From: Streptomyces yangpuensis | GTDB taxonomy: Bacteria > Actinomycetota > Actinomycetes > Streptomycetales > Streptomycetaceae | DNA: 64,000 bases | Direction: 5' to 3' | Assembly (NCBI RefSeq): GCF_001005295.1 | Contig: NZ_LBMK01000002.1 | Coordinates: 1,061,131 to 1,125,130 of the forward strand | Part shown: one piece after another, positions 33,445-42,092 of the stretch | How positions within the stretch are numbered: the first letter of the stretch is position 1 | How the letters are laid out: every line of letters begins with the position of its first letter | The notes under the pieces: model-generated | Seen by the model: the letters and a program-made list of their open reading frames with translations, nothing else | Database searches by the model: none | Told to the model about the DNA's origin: nothing | Position numbers and translations under genes: made by a program

Positions 33445-35826
33445 ATGGACACCGAGGGAACGTACGACGGACAGGCGACCCAAGCGGGTCACGTACCTAG
33501 GCCTGCCACATCGCCTGAACACCCTCCGAAACCCCTTCACGCACCTGCCAGCGCCCCCGGACAGCTGCCGCCCCTCGCCGCATGGATCAGCGCGCCGCGC
33601 CCGGCCGCCGATCCGGGCATCTGGCGCTACGGCCACACCCCGCGGGCGGCGGCGGAGCCCGAGCGGACCCCCGACCGGGCCCTGGCGAGCGGCGCGCTCA
33701 TCTCCTTCCTGGGCTGCGTACTCGTGTGGTCCCTCATGCGCAACACCTACATCCCCTTCTGGGACACACCGCTGAAGTTGTTCACCCCGAACAGCTGGTG
33801 GGCGGCGAACGGCGAACCCGTCGCGAAGACGGGTGGTGTGCAGGCCAAGCCGATCTACGAGCTGCTCTTCGTCGCGGCGCTCCTCTACGGCTTCGGGAGG
33901 CTGGGCAACTGGCGGACCGTCTGGACGCGCCTGGTCGTCGCGCGGGGCCCCGTCGTCCAGGCCCTCGCGGCAGTTCCCCTGGCCTGGGTGACGATCCTCC
34001 TCGTGCACAACTACCAGCTGCCGCTGCGGCAGCTCGCGGAAGGGTTCCTCACCTTCGACGGCGATCCGGTGGCCAACCGGGCCCTCGTGGACACCACCCG
34101 GACCGTGATCGACGTGGTGCTCGTCCTCGCCTTCGCCCTCCTCGGCGGTGTCGTGGGCCTGGTCCGCCGCCTGGTGGGTGCCGGCGGCGCGAAGGGACCG
34201 GCCACCACCGACCGGCCGCCCATGGCGGGCCCCGAGGCCGGCGGGCTCGAAGACCCCGTGCGGTGGCCGCAGTTGCGGGCGGCCGGGCTGGGGGAGGTGG
34301 CCGATCGGCTGGAGGGGGAGGCCGGGGGCGGGCGGATGAACGATGTCGACTACGCCCGGATCCGGCGGGCGTGGGACTCCGTCCGCGTCGATCCCTCTCG
34401 CATGCGTGCCTTCGCCGACTCCGTCCGCGACAAGGGCGCCGGGGCCTGCGTGCACCCCTCCGGGGACCGGGACCTGCCCGTGCGGGCCGCCCGGCACGAC
34501 CTGCTGGCCCGGCAGGTGCTCCTCGGCACCGTCGAGGACGGCGTCCGCAACCCCTACGCCCGCCGCGGCACCTCCCTCGCGCTCGACCCCGACGTGCTCG
34601 GCACCTCCCTGCTCGCCGTCGGCCCCTCCGGCACCGGCAAGACGCAGCGCCTGGTGCGGCCCGTCGTGGAGTCCCTCGCCCTCCAGGCCCTCGCCGGCCA
34701 GGCCGCCGTCGTCGCCGTCGGCGCCGCCGGGGCCCAGCTCGGGCCCGACGCCGCCTACGACGTCGTCGTCCGCATCGGCGACCCCGGCTCCGTCTACGAC
34801 CTCGACCTCTACGGCGGGAGCACCGACCCCGACGAGGCCGCGACCCTGCTCGCCGAGGCCTTCGTCGGAGACGTTCCCGGCATCGACGTCCGCCGGGCAG
34901 CGACCGCCCTCGCCCAGCTCCTCGGGCCGTTCCGGACCGCGTACGGCCGTTTCCCCGCCGTGCCCGAGCTGCGCGAGCTGCTCGACCAGGTCCCCGCCGC
35001 CTTCGACGCCCTGCGCCGCGAGCTCGCCGCCGACGGCGCCGCGCACCACACGATGCTGCGCGAGCTCGACGCCCGCACCCGCCAGCACGGGGCGCACGGC
35101 GACCCCGGACCGGCCCTCGCCGACCGGGTGGCCCTGCTGGACCGGCCCGCGTTCGCCGGCTTCTTCGACACCACCGGCCAGGGCCGGCCCTTCTCGCTGC
35201 GCGCCCTGGAGCACCCGATCAGGGTCCGCGTCGACCTCCCCGAGCGGGGGCACGCCGACGCCTCCCGGATGCTGGCCCGGCTGCTGCTCGCCCAGTTCAA
35301 CGCCGCCGCGGCCGCCCGCGCCGACCGCTCCCTCTTCGCCTTCCTCGCCTTCGACGACGCCTCGCACACCCTGACCCCGGAGACCGTGCGCGGCGTCCAG
35401 CGACTGCGCTCGGCACACGCGGGCGTCCTGCTCACCCTGCGCACGCTGGACGACGTACCGGAGGCGCTGCGTACGCCGCTGCTCGGGGCGGTCGGCTGCC
35501 GGATGGCCTTCTCCGGGGTTACCACCTGGGACGGCAAGCGCTTCGCCGAGGCCTGGGGCACCGAGTGGGTGGAGACGCGCGACGTCACCCAGCGCACCGT
35601 CTTCGCCGACCAGCCGCTGACCCGCGCGATCCACGCCTTCCGCAAGCTCGTCACCGGCAAGGCGGTCACCACGGACGCGGTGACCGTGCGGCAGGTGGAA
35701 CGGGAGCGGTGGTCAGCCTCGGACCTGGCACACGCCGTGCCCCCCGGGCACGCCGTGCTCTCGCTCACCTCCGTGAAGGGGGAGCGGGCGGCCCCGCTGC
35801 TGGTCCGGCTGGCCGGAACGGCCTGA
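33445..35826 (+). CDS. Membrane-associated ATP-binding protein, TraG/HerA-FtsK-like
   Basis: 793-residue protein. Three membrane helices lie between residues 80 and 240 (ASGALISFLGCVLVWSLM; LLFVAALLYGFGRL; VVLVLAFALLGGVVGLV). A P-loop ATPase domain follows, with Walker A GPSGTGKTQR and a Walker B-like LFAFLAFDDAS. This layout recalls type IV coupling/conjugation ATPases, yet related proteins are common in Streptomyces chromosomes away from conjugative elements and are annotated only as ATP/GTP-binding. ATG 33445 follows GGCAGGGG. It is upstream of pucR-like on the same strand (139-bp gap). Role unknown. Confidence 0.78.
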   Translation: MDTEGTYDGQATQAGHVPRPATSPEHPPKPLHAPASAPGQLPPLAAWISAPRPAADPGIWRYGHTPRAAAEPERTPDRALASGALISFLGCVLVWSLMRNTYIPFWDTPLKLFTPNSWWAANGEPVAKTGGVQAKPIYELLFVAALLYGFGRLGNWRTVWTRLVVARGPVVQALAAVPLAWVTILLVHNYQLPLRQLAEGFLTFDGDPVANRALVDTTRTVIDVVLVLAFALLGGVVGLVRRLVGAGGAKGPATTDRPPMAGPEAGGLEDPVRWPQLRAAGLGEVADRLEGEAGGGRMNDVDYARIRRAWDSVRVDPSRMRAFADSVRDKGAGACVHPSGDRDLPVRAARHDLLARQVLLGTVEDGVRNPYARRGTSLALDPDVLGTSLLAVGPSGTGKTQRLVRPVVESLALQALAGQAAVVAVGAAGAQLGPDAAYDVVVRIGDPGSVYDLDLYGGSTDPDEAATLLAEAFVGDVPGIDVRRAATALAQLLGPFRTAYGRFPAVPELRELLDQVPAAFDALRRELAADGAAHHTMLRELDARTRQHGAHGDPGPALADRVALLDRPAFAGFFDTTGQGRPFSLRALEHPIRVRVDLPERGHADASRMLARLLLAQFNAAAAARADRSLFAFLAFDDASHTLTPETVRGVQRLRSAHAGVLLTLRTLDDVPEALRTPLLGAVGCRMAFSGVTTWDGKRFAEAWGTEWVETRDVTQRTVFADQPLTRAIHAFRKLVTGKAVTTDAVTVRQVERERWSASDLAHAVPPGHAVLSLTSVKGERAAPLLVRLAGTA

Positions 35827-35965
35827 ACCGCGCCCCCGACCCGTACGAGGTGGCAGAATCGAGGGGAGTCGTTCGTACGACACGGCGAAAAGCGTCGGGG
35901 GCTCCTCCACCGCTCCCTCCCGCGTCCCCGCAGTCCCCTCCCGCTCCGAAGGCCCCTGGTAACCG

Positions 35966-37549
35966 ATGCCGCTGACCCTCGCCTCACTCGTCCAGCACTC
36001 GGCGCTCAAGCTCAGCGTCCGGGCGGGCGAGAGCCGCCTGGACACCCCCGTGCGCTGGGCCCACGTCAGCGAGCTCGCCGACCCCGTCCCCTATATGGAG
36101 GGCGGGGAGCTGCTGCTGATCACCGCGATGAAGCTGGACGCCGACGACCCGCAGGAGATGCGGGCCTACGTACGGCGCCTGGCCGCCGCCGGAGTGGTCG
36201 GCATCGGCTTCGCGATCGGCGTCAACTACGAGGCGGTCCCCGAGGCACTGGTCGAGGCGGCCCGGACCGAGGACATGCCGCTGCTGGAGGTGCCGCGCCG
36301 GACGCCCTTCCTCGCGATCAGCAAGGCCGTCTCCGCGGCACTCGCGGCGGACCAGTACCGGGCGGTCACCGCCGGGTTCGAGGCCCAGCGCGAGCTGACG
36401 CGCGCCGCGCTCTCCGCCGACGGGCCCGCCGAACTGCTGGCGAAGCTCGCGGCGCACGTGCACGGCTGGGCCGCGCTCTACGACACCTCCGGCGCGGTCG
36501 TGGCGGCCGCCCCCGACTGGGCCGCGCGCCGCGCCGCCCGGCTGACCCCCGACGTGGAGCGGCTGCGCGAGCGGCCCGCGCCGGCGAGCGCCGTGGTCGG
36601 AGGGTCCGAGGACCGCGTCGAACTCCAGTCCCTGGGCACCGGCCGACGGGCGCGCGGCGCGCTCGCCGTCGGCACCGGCGCCCCGCTGGGCACCGCCGAG
36701 CGGTACGCCGTCCACTCCGCGGTGGCGCTGCTGACGCTCACCACCGAGCGGTCGCGGTCGCTGCACGACGCCGAGTCCCGGCTGGGCGCGGCGGTGCTGC
36801 GGATGCTGCTGGCGGACGAGCCGGACCACGCCCGGGCCGTGGCCGGCGACCTGTACGGGTCCCTGCTGGACGCGCCGTTCCGGCTCGTCGTGGCCGAGCC
36901 GGCGCTGGCGGGCACGGCGCAGCCCGAGGGACTGGCGCTGCTCGCCGACACGGTGGAGTCGGCGGCGGCCCGTACCGGGGAGGCGCTGCTGGTGGTCCCG
37001 GAGCCGGGACGGCTCGTGGTCCTCGCCTCCGACGCCGGGTCGGCCGTACAGGCGTGCACGGACCACGCGGAGACCCTGGAGGCCCGGCGCGGCCGGGACG
37101 CGGCCGGCCCGGAGCCGGACGAGCTGGTCATCGGGCTGTCCGCGCCCTCCGGCCCCGGCGGGGTCGCCGCGGCCCTCAAGCAGGCCGACCAGGCGCTCGC
37201 CGTGGCCCGCCGGCGCGGGCGCCCGATGGTGGAGCACGAGGACATGGCGGCGGGCTCGGTCCTGCCGCTGCTGGCCGACGACGCGGTACGGGCCTTCGCG
37301 GACGGCACCCTGCGGGCGCTGCGGGAGCACGACGCGACGGGACGCGGGGACCTGGTGGCCTCGCTGCAGGCCTGGCTCTCCCGGCACGGCCAGTGGGACG
37401 CGGCCGCGGCCGACCTCGGCGTGCACCGGCACACCCTGCGCTACCGGATGAAGCGGGTCGAGGAGATCCTCGGCCGCTCCCTGGAGGACCCGGACGTCCG
37501 CATGGAACTGTGGCTCGCCCTCAAGGCCACCTCCACCACTCCCGGCTAA
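35966..37549 (+). CDS. PucR-family transcriptional regulator
   Basis: 527-residue regulator with the N-terminal PucR domain (SLVQHSALKLSVRAGES...LLLITAMKLDADDPQEM), a central GGDEF-like sensory region and a C-terminal helix-turn-helix of the PucR/CdaR type (DAAAADLGVHRHTLRYRMKRVEEILGRSLEDPDVRMELWLAL). Family members activate purine, amino-acid or GABA catabolism genes. It sits between gabT and an aldehyde dehydrogenase, so it probably controls this GABA/semialdehyde unit. Confidence 0.9.
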   Translation: MPLTLASLVQHSALKLSVRAGESRLDTPVRWAHVSELADPVPYMEGGELLLITAMKLDADDPQEMRAYVRRLAAAGVVGIGFAIGVNYEAVPEALVEAARTEDMPLLEVPRRTPFLAISKAVSAALAADQYRAVTAGFEAQRELTRAALSADGPAELLAKLAAHVHGWAALYDTSGAVVAAAPDWAARRAARLTPDVERLRERPAPASAVVGGSEDRVELQSLGTGRRARGALAVGTGAPLGTAERYAVHSAVALLTLTTERSRSLHDAESRLGAAVLRMLLADEPDHARAVAGDLYGSLLDAPFRLVVAEPALAGTAQPEGLALLADTVESAAARTGEALLVVPEPGRLVVLASDAGSAVQACTDHAETLEARRGRDAAGPEPDELVIGLSAPSGPGGVAAALKQADQALAVARRRGRPMVEHEDMAAGSVLPLLADDAVRAFADGTLRALREHDATGRGDLVASLQAWLSRHGQWDAAAADLGVHRHTLRYRMKRVEEILGRSLEDPDVRMELWLALKATSTTPG

Positions 37550-37692
37550 GGGGTGGCCGACGGGCGACAGTGACAAAGCGGCGCGACTGCGACGGCGCGT
37601 ACTACACCCCGGATAAACGCCGAATCCCCCGCGGAGTCCTACGGTGGAGGGGTCAGGACCCACCGCACACTTTTCGAAGGGCCGGGATTCGC

Positions 37693-39138
37693 ATGACTTC
37701 CACCCACGCCTTCTGGCTCGCCGGCCGCCAGGCCACCGGCGAGGACAGCTTCGACGTCCACTCTCCGTGGGACGGCCGACTGGTCGCCGCGGTCAGCGTG
37801 CCCACCGACGCGCAGGTCGAAGAGGCCGTGGCCGCGGCGTACGCCGTGACGGCGGAGTTCTCCGCGACCCCCGCCCACGTACGGGCCGCGGCCCTGGACC
37901 ACGTGTCCAAGCGGCTCGTCGAGCGCACCGAGGAGATCGCCCAGCTGATCTCCGCCGAGAACGGCAAGCCCGTCAAGTGGGCCCGCGGTGAGGTCGGCCG
38001 TGCGGTGTCCGTGTTCCGCTTCGCCGCGGAGGAGGCCCGTCGCTTCAACGGCGGCGAGGCCCAGCGCCTCGACACCGACGCCGGTGGCGTCGGCCGCCTC
38101 GCGCTGACCCGTCGCTTCGTCAAGGGCCCGGTCCTCGGCATCGCGCCGTTCAACTTCCCGCTGAACCTGTGCGCCCACAAGGTGGCCCCGGCCATCGCCG
38201 TCGGCGCGCCGATCATCCTCAAGCCGGCCCCGGCCACGCCGCTGTCCGGCCTGATCCTCGGTGAGCTGCTCGCCGAGACCGACCTCCCGGCCGGCTCCTG
38301 GTCGGTCCTGCCGGTCGCGAACGACAAGATGCCCGCCCTGGTCAAGGACGAGCGCCTGCCCGTCATCTCCTTCACCGGCTCCGACACCGTCGGCTACGCC
38401 ATCCAGCAGTCGGTGCCCCACAAGCACTGCACCCTGGAACTCGGCGGCAACGCCGCGGCCGTGGTCCTGGACGACTGGTCCTCCGACGCCGACCTCGACT
38501 GGGCCGCGACCCGCATCGCGACCTTCTCGAACTACCAGGCCGGCCAGTCCTGCATCTCCGTGCAGCGCGTGATCGCCGACGCCTCCGTCTACGACCGCCT
38601 CGTCGAGAAGGTCGTCGCGAAGGTCCAGGCCCAGGTCACCGGTGACCCGAACGACGACGCCACCGACGTCGGCCCGCTCGTCTCCGAGGCCGCCGCCCAG
38701 CGCGTCGAGTCCTGGGTCGACGAGGCCGTGTCCGCCGGCGCCAAGCTGCTCACCGGCGGCAAGCGTGAGGGTGCCTCGTACGAGCCCACCGTCCTCGCGC
38801 ACGTCCCCGAGGGCGTCAAGCTCGCCACCGAGGAGGTCTTCGGCCCGGTCCTGACCCTGCTGCGGGTCGAGAACACCGACGAGGCCTTCGCCGCGGTGAA
38901 CGACTCCAAGTTCGGTCTGCAGACCGGCGTCTTCACCCGCAACGTCCAGACCGCGTTCCGCGCCCACCGCGAGCTCGAGGTCGGCGGCGTGATCATCGGC
39001 GACGCGCCGTCCTACCGCGCCGACCAGATGCCCTACGGCGGCGTCAAGCAGTCCGGTGTGGGCCGCGAGGGCGTCCGCTACGCGATGGACGACTACACCT
39101 ACGAGCGGGTCCTGGTCCTGACCGGCCTCGACATCTGA
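37693..39138 (+). CDS. NAD(P)-dependent aldehyde dehydrogenase (succinate-semialdehyde type or related)
   Basis: 481-residue aldehyde dehydrogenase. Catalytic Cys is in AGQSCISVQRV, Glu in CTLELGGNAAAVVL, and the Asn loop is APFNFPLNLCAHK. These variants (SCISVQR, PFNFPLN) resemble the lactaldehyde / phosphonoacetaldehyde / non-phosphorylating GAPDH branch rather than classical GabD. Its place next to gabT and pucR suggests it oxidises succinate semialdehyde. ATG 37693 begins the conserved protein. It ends before a strong terminator that carries the left copy of the island repeat. Confidence 0.88.
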   Translation: MTSTHAFWLAGRQATGEDSFDVHSPWDGRLVAAVSVPTDAQVEEAVAAAYAVTAEFSATPAHVRAAALDHVSKRLVERTEEIAQLISAENGKPVKWARGEVGRAVSVFRFAAEEARRFNGGEAQRLDTDAGGVGRLALTRRFVKGPVLGIAPFNFPLNLCAHKVAPAIAVGAPIILKPAPATPLSGLILGELLAETDLPAGSWSVLPVANDKMPALVKDERLPVISFTGSDTVGYAIQQSVPHKHCTLELGGNAAAVVLDDWSSDADLDWAATRIATFSNYQAGQSCISVQRVIADASVYDRLVEKVVAKVQAQVTGDPNDDATDVGPLVSEAAAQRVESWVDEAVSAGAKLLTGGKREGASYEPTVLAHVPEGVKLATEEVFGPVLTLLRVENTDEAFAAVNDSKFGLQTGVFTRNVQTAFRAHRELEVGGVIIGDAPSYRADQMPYGGVKQSGVGREGVRYAMDDYTYERVLVLTGLDI

Positions 39139-39159
39139 TCTCGTACGGCCCACAAAGCC

Positions 39160-39200
39160 GACGGCCGGAGCCCACTGTGCGGGGGCTCCGGCCGTCTTTT
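39160..39200 (+). terminator. Rho-independent terminator of the aldehyde dehydrogenase
   Basis: GACGGCCGGAGCCC (39160-39173) pairs with GGGCTCCGGCCGTC (39183-39196), followed by TTTT. The right arm and loop are copied at 48,354-48,378. Confidence 0.9.
39172..39196 (+). repeat. Left copy of 25-bp direct repeat flanking the accessory island
   Basis: Begins CCACTGTGCGGGGGCTCC and ends GGCCGTC; identical over 25 bp to 48,354-48,378. This copy forms the loop and right arm of the core terminator. Confidence 0.85.
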
Positions 39201-39314
39201 GCATGTGTGGCCTGACCTGCGAGAAACCTCCAGATCACGGCTGTTTCTCATGGACGCACGGGAACACCGGCGCCAGGTTTGCGCCTCGGCGGACCACGGC
39301 GTTTCTGCTTGCTG

Positions 39315-40487
39315 CTAAAAGTGGTCGGGGAGCCAGGGTTCGAGGTCGGTCGTGGTCCGGATGAGAACCGACAGGGCTTCCTCAGCCACGGAGTGGACCC
39401 CGGCCATGCGGGCGGACGTGGTGGTGCGGTAGCCGCCCGCGTACCAGACCGCCAGATGCCGCCGGGTCAGGGTGACCTTCCCTTCGGTGGACGTAGGGGC
39501 GAGTTCGGCAGCGCCGTCCTGGATGTGGAGCACCCAGCGGTCCCAGCTGTCGCCGGTCGCGCTCTCGATCTCGAGGGGGACCGTGGTGGTGAGGCTGGTC
39601 GGCCAGCCGCGGAGTCGGATGGCTTCCGGGGCGTCGAGGATGCGGAGCATCCAGGGGTGCCAGGACTCGGCGGTGGTCCGGTGGTGTCGGAGCCCGTGGA
39701 GGAGGGTGGGGTAAGGCGGGAGGGTGCCGCGACGGAACTCGATCGTGCGGGCTCGCGTGTTGTGGCGGCCGAGGAAGGTGAGCATGGCCGCGGCGGTGGG
39801 TTGGCTGGCTGCCCAGAAGTCATGGACGACCAGGCTCATGCCGTGGCGCTCGTGCCGCTTGGCGGCGAGGGTGAGCAGGCCGGCGGTGGGGTGGCCGGGG
39901 CGGTTGAACCGATAGGCGGTGAGGCCGCTCTTGGCCTCCTTCCATTTCGTCCACCAGTTGGGCCGGTGGACGGGGCCGTTCCACTGCCGGGCGAGGTCAC
40001 GCTGAAGGTCCTGGGCGTCGTCGGTGAGACCGTGCTCGACCTCGAAGTCGTCGCTGGTGAAGGACTGCCTGAGGTCGTCGGTGGCGACGGCCCAGGCGAG
40101 AACGGGGACGGGGGCTTCCCAGCCGAGGCGGCGGGCGTAGCCGGTGGAGGAGGTGGTGATGGCTGAGATGACCGCCCCGCGCTCGATCAGGGGGCGGAGC
40201 CGCTCGGCTGTCATGGCGGTGGCCAGGTGGTCGCCGCGTTCTTCGGGTGCCACGCAGCCGTCGCCGAGGCAGGCGCTGGGGACGGGGGCGCCGCCGAAGA
40301 ACTGGTCGACGAGGAGACCGAGGCCGCCCGCGACGACGCGGCCGCCGCGGACGGCGACTTGGAGGTCGGCGTGGTCGCGGAGGTGGGTGATGTCGTGGAC
40401 AAAGTGGCCATAGGCGCGGGTGGCGAGCTGGTCGTACTGCTGCCAGAGGACGCTGTCGGCCGGGCGGAAGGTCAACTGTTCGCTCAT
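39315..40487 (-). CDS. Eis-like GNAT N-acetyltransferase with SCP2-like C-terminal domain
   Basis: 390-residue acyl-CoA-dependent N-acetyltransferase of the Eis fold. The N-terminal GNAT domain has an acetyl-CoA loop CVAPEERGDHLATAM (about residues 77-91), a divergent form of the usual R/Q-x-x-G-x-G/A. A second GNAT-like part and a C-terminal sterol-carrier-like domain follow, and the chain ends in Phe, as in Eis where the terminal carboxylate is catalytic. Eis enzymes acetylate amines of aminoglycosides, peptides or proteins. It is the last gene of the island operon, 8 bp after the MaoC-like stop; it may acylate the pathway product or protect the host from it. Confidence 0.82.
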   Translation of the reverse strand: MSEQLTFRPADSVLWQQYDQLATRAYGHFVHDITHLRDHADLQVAVRGGRVVAGGLGLLVDQFFGGAPVPSACLGDGCVAPEERGDHLATAMTAERLRPLIERGAVISAITTSSTGYARRLGWEAPVPVLAWAVATDDLRQSFTSDDFEVEHGLTDDAQDLQRDLARQWNGPVHRPNWWTKWKEAKSGLTAYRFNRPGHPTAGLLTLAAKRHERHGMSLVVHDFWAASQPTAAAMLTFLGRHNTRARTIEFRRGTLPPYPTLLHGLRHHRTTAESWHPWMLRILDAPEAIRLRGWPTSLTTTVPLEIESATGDSWDRWVLHIQDGAAELAPTSTEGKVTLTRRHLAVWYAGGYRTTTSARMAGVHSVAEEALSVLIRTTTDLEPWLPDHF

Positions 40488-40495
40488 GGTCGCTT

Positions 40496-41011
40496 CTAGT
40501 AGTTGGTGGCGTCGCGGGCGGCGTCGGCGTCCAGGGGGATCAGGAAGACTCGGATGAAGGTCACCACGGTGGCCCCTGTCTGGTTGTGGCCGGTGGTGTG
40601 GCAGGTGATGACCCCTTCACCGGGCTGGCTCTGGGAGGGGCGGCGGGTGAGGATCTTCGTCTGCGCGTACAGGGTGTCGCCGATATGGACGGGGGCGGTG
40701 AAGCGGACGCGGTCGAGGGAGAGGTTGGCGGTGGTCAGGCCGCTGACGCTGCGTACGGTCATGCCGCCCACGAGGCTGAGGGTGACGCCCGAGCACACCA
40801 GGAGTCGGCTGCTGTGGTGGGTGTCGGTGTGGATGGGGGCGACGTTGCCGCTCAGGGCGGCGCCCAGGAGGCTGTCGGTCTCGGTGACGGTCCGGCCGGG
40901 CCGGTGCTCGATGACCAGCCCGGGGGTGAGGTCGTCGTAGGCCAGTCCGACGGTCTCGCGGATCCGGTCCTGGCCGAGCGTGCGGTAGCCGTACGGGAGC
41001 CCGGGGCTCAC
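40496..41011 (-). CDS. MaoC-like hot-dog protein with altered active site
   Basis: 171-residue hot-dog fold protein of the MaoC/(R)-hydratase group. The hydratase-2 motif, usually SGDxNPxH, reads SGNVAPIH (residues 54-61): the catalytic Asp is Asn56 and the neighbouring Asn is Ala58, while His61 is kept. Straight (R)-specific enoyl-CoA hydration is therefore doubtful. MaoC proteins encoded beside CitE-like lyases often act on methylmalyl/mesaconyl-type thioesters, which may suit it better. The GTG at 41011 overlaps the CitE stop (GTGA), so the start is well fixed. Confidence 0.82.
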   Translation of the reverse strand: MSPGLPYGYRTLGQDRIRETVGLAYDDLTPGLVIEHRPGRTVTETDSLLGAALSGNVAPIHTDTHHSSRLLVCSGVTLSLVGGMTVRSVSGLTTANLSLDRVRFTAPVHIGDTLYAQTKILTRRPSQSQPGEGVITCHTTGHNQTGATVVTFIRVFLIPLDADAARDATNY

Positions 41012-41865
41012 GGGGTGCCGTCCACGTCGGCGACGAGCTTGCGGGCGCGGGTGAAGAAGGGGTTGCCGACCATCCGTCCGTCGACGGAGGTGACGCCGCC
41101 GCAGCTGGCCTCGGCCGCGGCGACGATCGCGCGGGCGTAGGCGATCTCCTTCTCGGTGGGGGTGAACACGCCGTTGATCACGTCGATGTGGCGGGGGTGG
41201 ACGCAGCCCTTGCCGTAGAAGCCGAGTTCCTTGGCCCGCTCGGCGTCGCGGCGCAGGGTGTCGGGGTCGTCGAGTTCCCAGGTCGGGGCGTCGATGACGG
41301 GGATGTTCGCGGCGGTGGCGGCGTTGATGAGAGCGCTGCGGGCGAAGTGGAGGGCGTCCCAGCCGGTGCTGCAGCGGACGGTGGCGGCGTAGTCGGCGGA
41401 ACCGAAGATGACGCCGCCGAGCCGGGGCGCTGCCATGATCACGGGGAGGTGGTCGAAGGCCCGGGGGCTTTCGACCAGGGCCCAGATGTCGGGGGTGTAG
41501 CCGTCGCTGTCGAGGACGGCGGCGACGAGTTCGATGTCGCGGGGGGATTCGACCTTGGGGACCACGATCAGGTCGGGCCGGGCGGTGTAGGCAGCGAGGG
41601 CGACGAGGTCCTTGGTGCCGTCGAGGGTGAGGGGGGAGTTGATGCGGATGCCGAGGGTGCACGGTGGGTCGGGCTGGGCGAAGAACCCTTCCGCGGCGGT
41701 GCGGGCGGCCTGCTTGTTGGCAACCGCGACGGAGTCCTCGATGTCGACGACGGCGACGCCGGCGCCGGAGGTCTGCGCGGTGGTGAACCGCTCCGGGCGC
41801 CAGCCGGGGGTGATGATCCAGGCCCGTCCGGGCCGACGGTGGCTGGTGTTCATCGGGGTGTTCAC
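41008..41865 (-). CDS. CitE-like lyase (HpcH/HpaI aldolase family)
   Basis: 285 residues from the GTG at 41865, which overlaps the ACP stop (GTGA). ATG 41853, four codons later and 10-12 bases after GGAAGGTG, may be the true start. Members form or cleave beta-hydroxyacyl thioesters such as citryl-, malyl- or citramalyl-CoA. CoA/metal residues are seen: DIEDS (41-45), Arg74 in GIRIN, Glu132 in ALVESPR and Asp158 in FGSADYA. The conserved C-terminal GKGCVHPRHI block is present. The partner might be an acyl-ACP rather than acyl-CoA, given the adjacent ACP gene. Confidence 0.88.
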   Translation of the reverse strand: MNTPMNTSHRRPGRAWIITPGWRPERFTTAQTSGAGVAVVDIEDSVAVANKQAARTAAEGFFAQPDPPCTLGIRINSPLTLDGTKDLVALAAYTARPDLIVVPKVESPRDIELVAAVLDSDGYTPDIWALVESPRAFDHLPVIMAAPRLGGVIFGSADYAATVRCSTGWDALHFARSALINAATAANIPVIDAPTWELDDPDTLRRDAERAKELGFYGKGCVHPRHIDVINGVFTPTEKEIAYARAIVAAAEASCGGVTSVDGRMVGNPFFTRARKLVADVDGTP

Positions 41866-42092
41866 CTTCCGGTGCGCTTGGTGTGGATGAGGAGGTCGAG
41901 CTGGCCGAGGTTGGCGGCCTCCTTGATCTCGCTGTCGCTGATGTCGAGGCCGTAGCGGTCGGTGAGGAGGACGGACAGCTCGACTATGGCGAGCGAGTCG
42001 AAGCCGGCCTGGTCGAGGCTGGCGTCGTCGGTGAGCTGGTCCGTGGGCAGTTTGAGTTCGTCGCGCAGGATGCTGACGAAGTCACCGGTCAT
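41862..42092 (-). CDS. Acyl carrier protein
   Basis: 76-residue stand-alone acidic carrier protein. The phosphopantetheine serine is Ser33 in GFDSLAIVEL, in the standard D-S-L context, with helix I (FVSILRDELKL) and helix III (SDSEIKEAANL) recognisable. No phosphopantetheinyl transferase is encoded nearby, so it depends on one elsewhere. Its ATG overlaps the ketosynthase stop (ATGA) and its stop overlaps the CitE-like start. It probably tethers the intermediate shared by those two enzymes. Confidence 0.92.
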   Translation of the reverse strand: MTGDFVSILRDELKLPTDQLTDDASLDQAGFDSLAIVELSVLLTDRYGLDISDSEIKEAANLGQLDLLIHTKRTGR

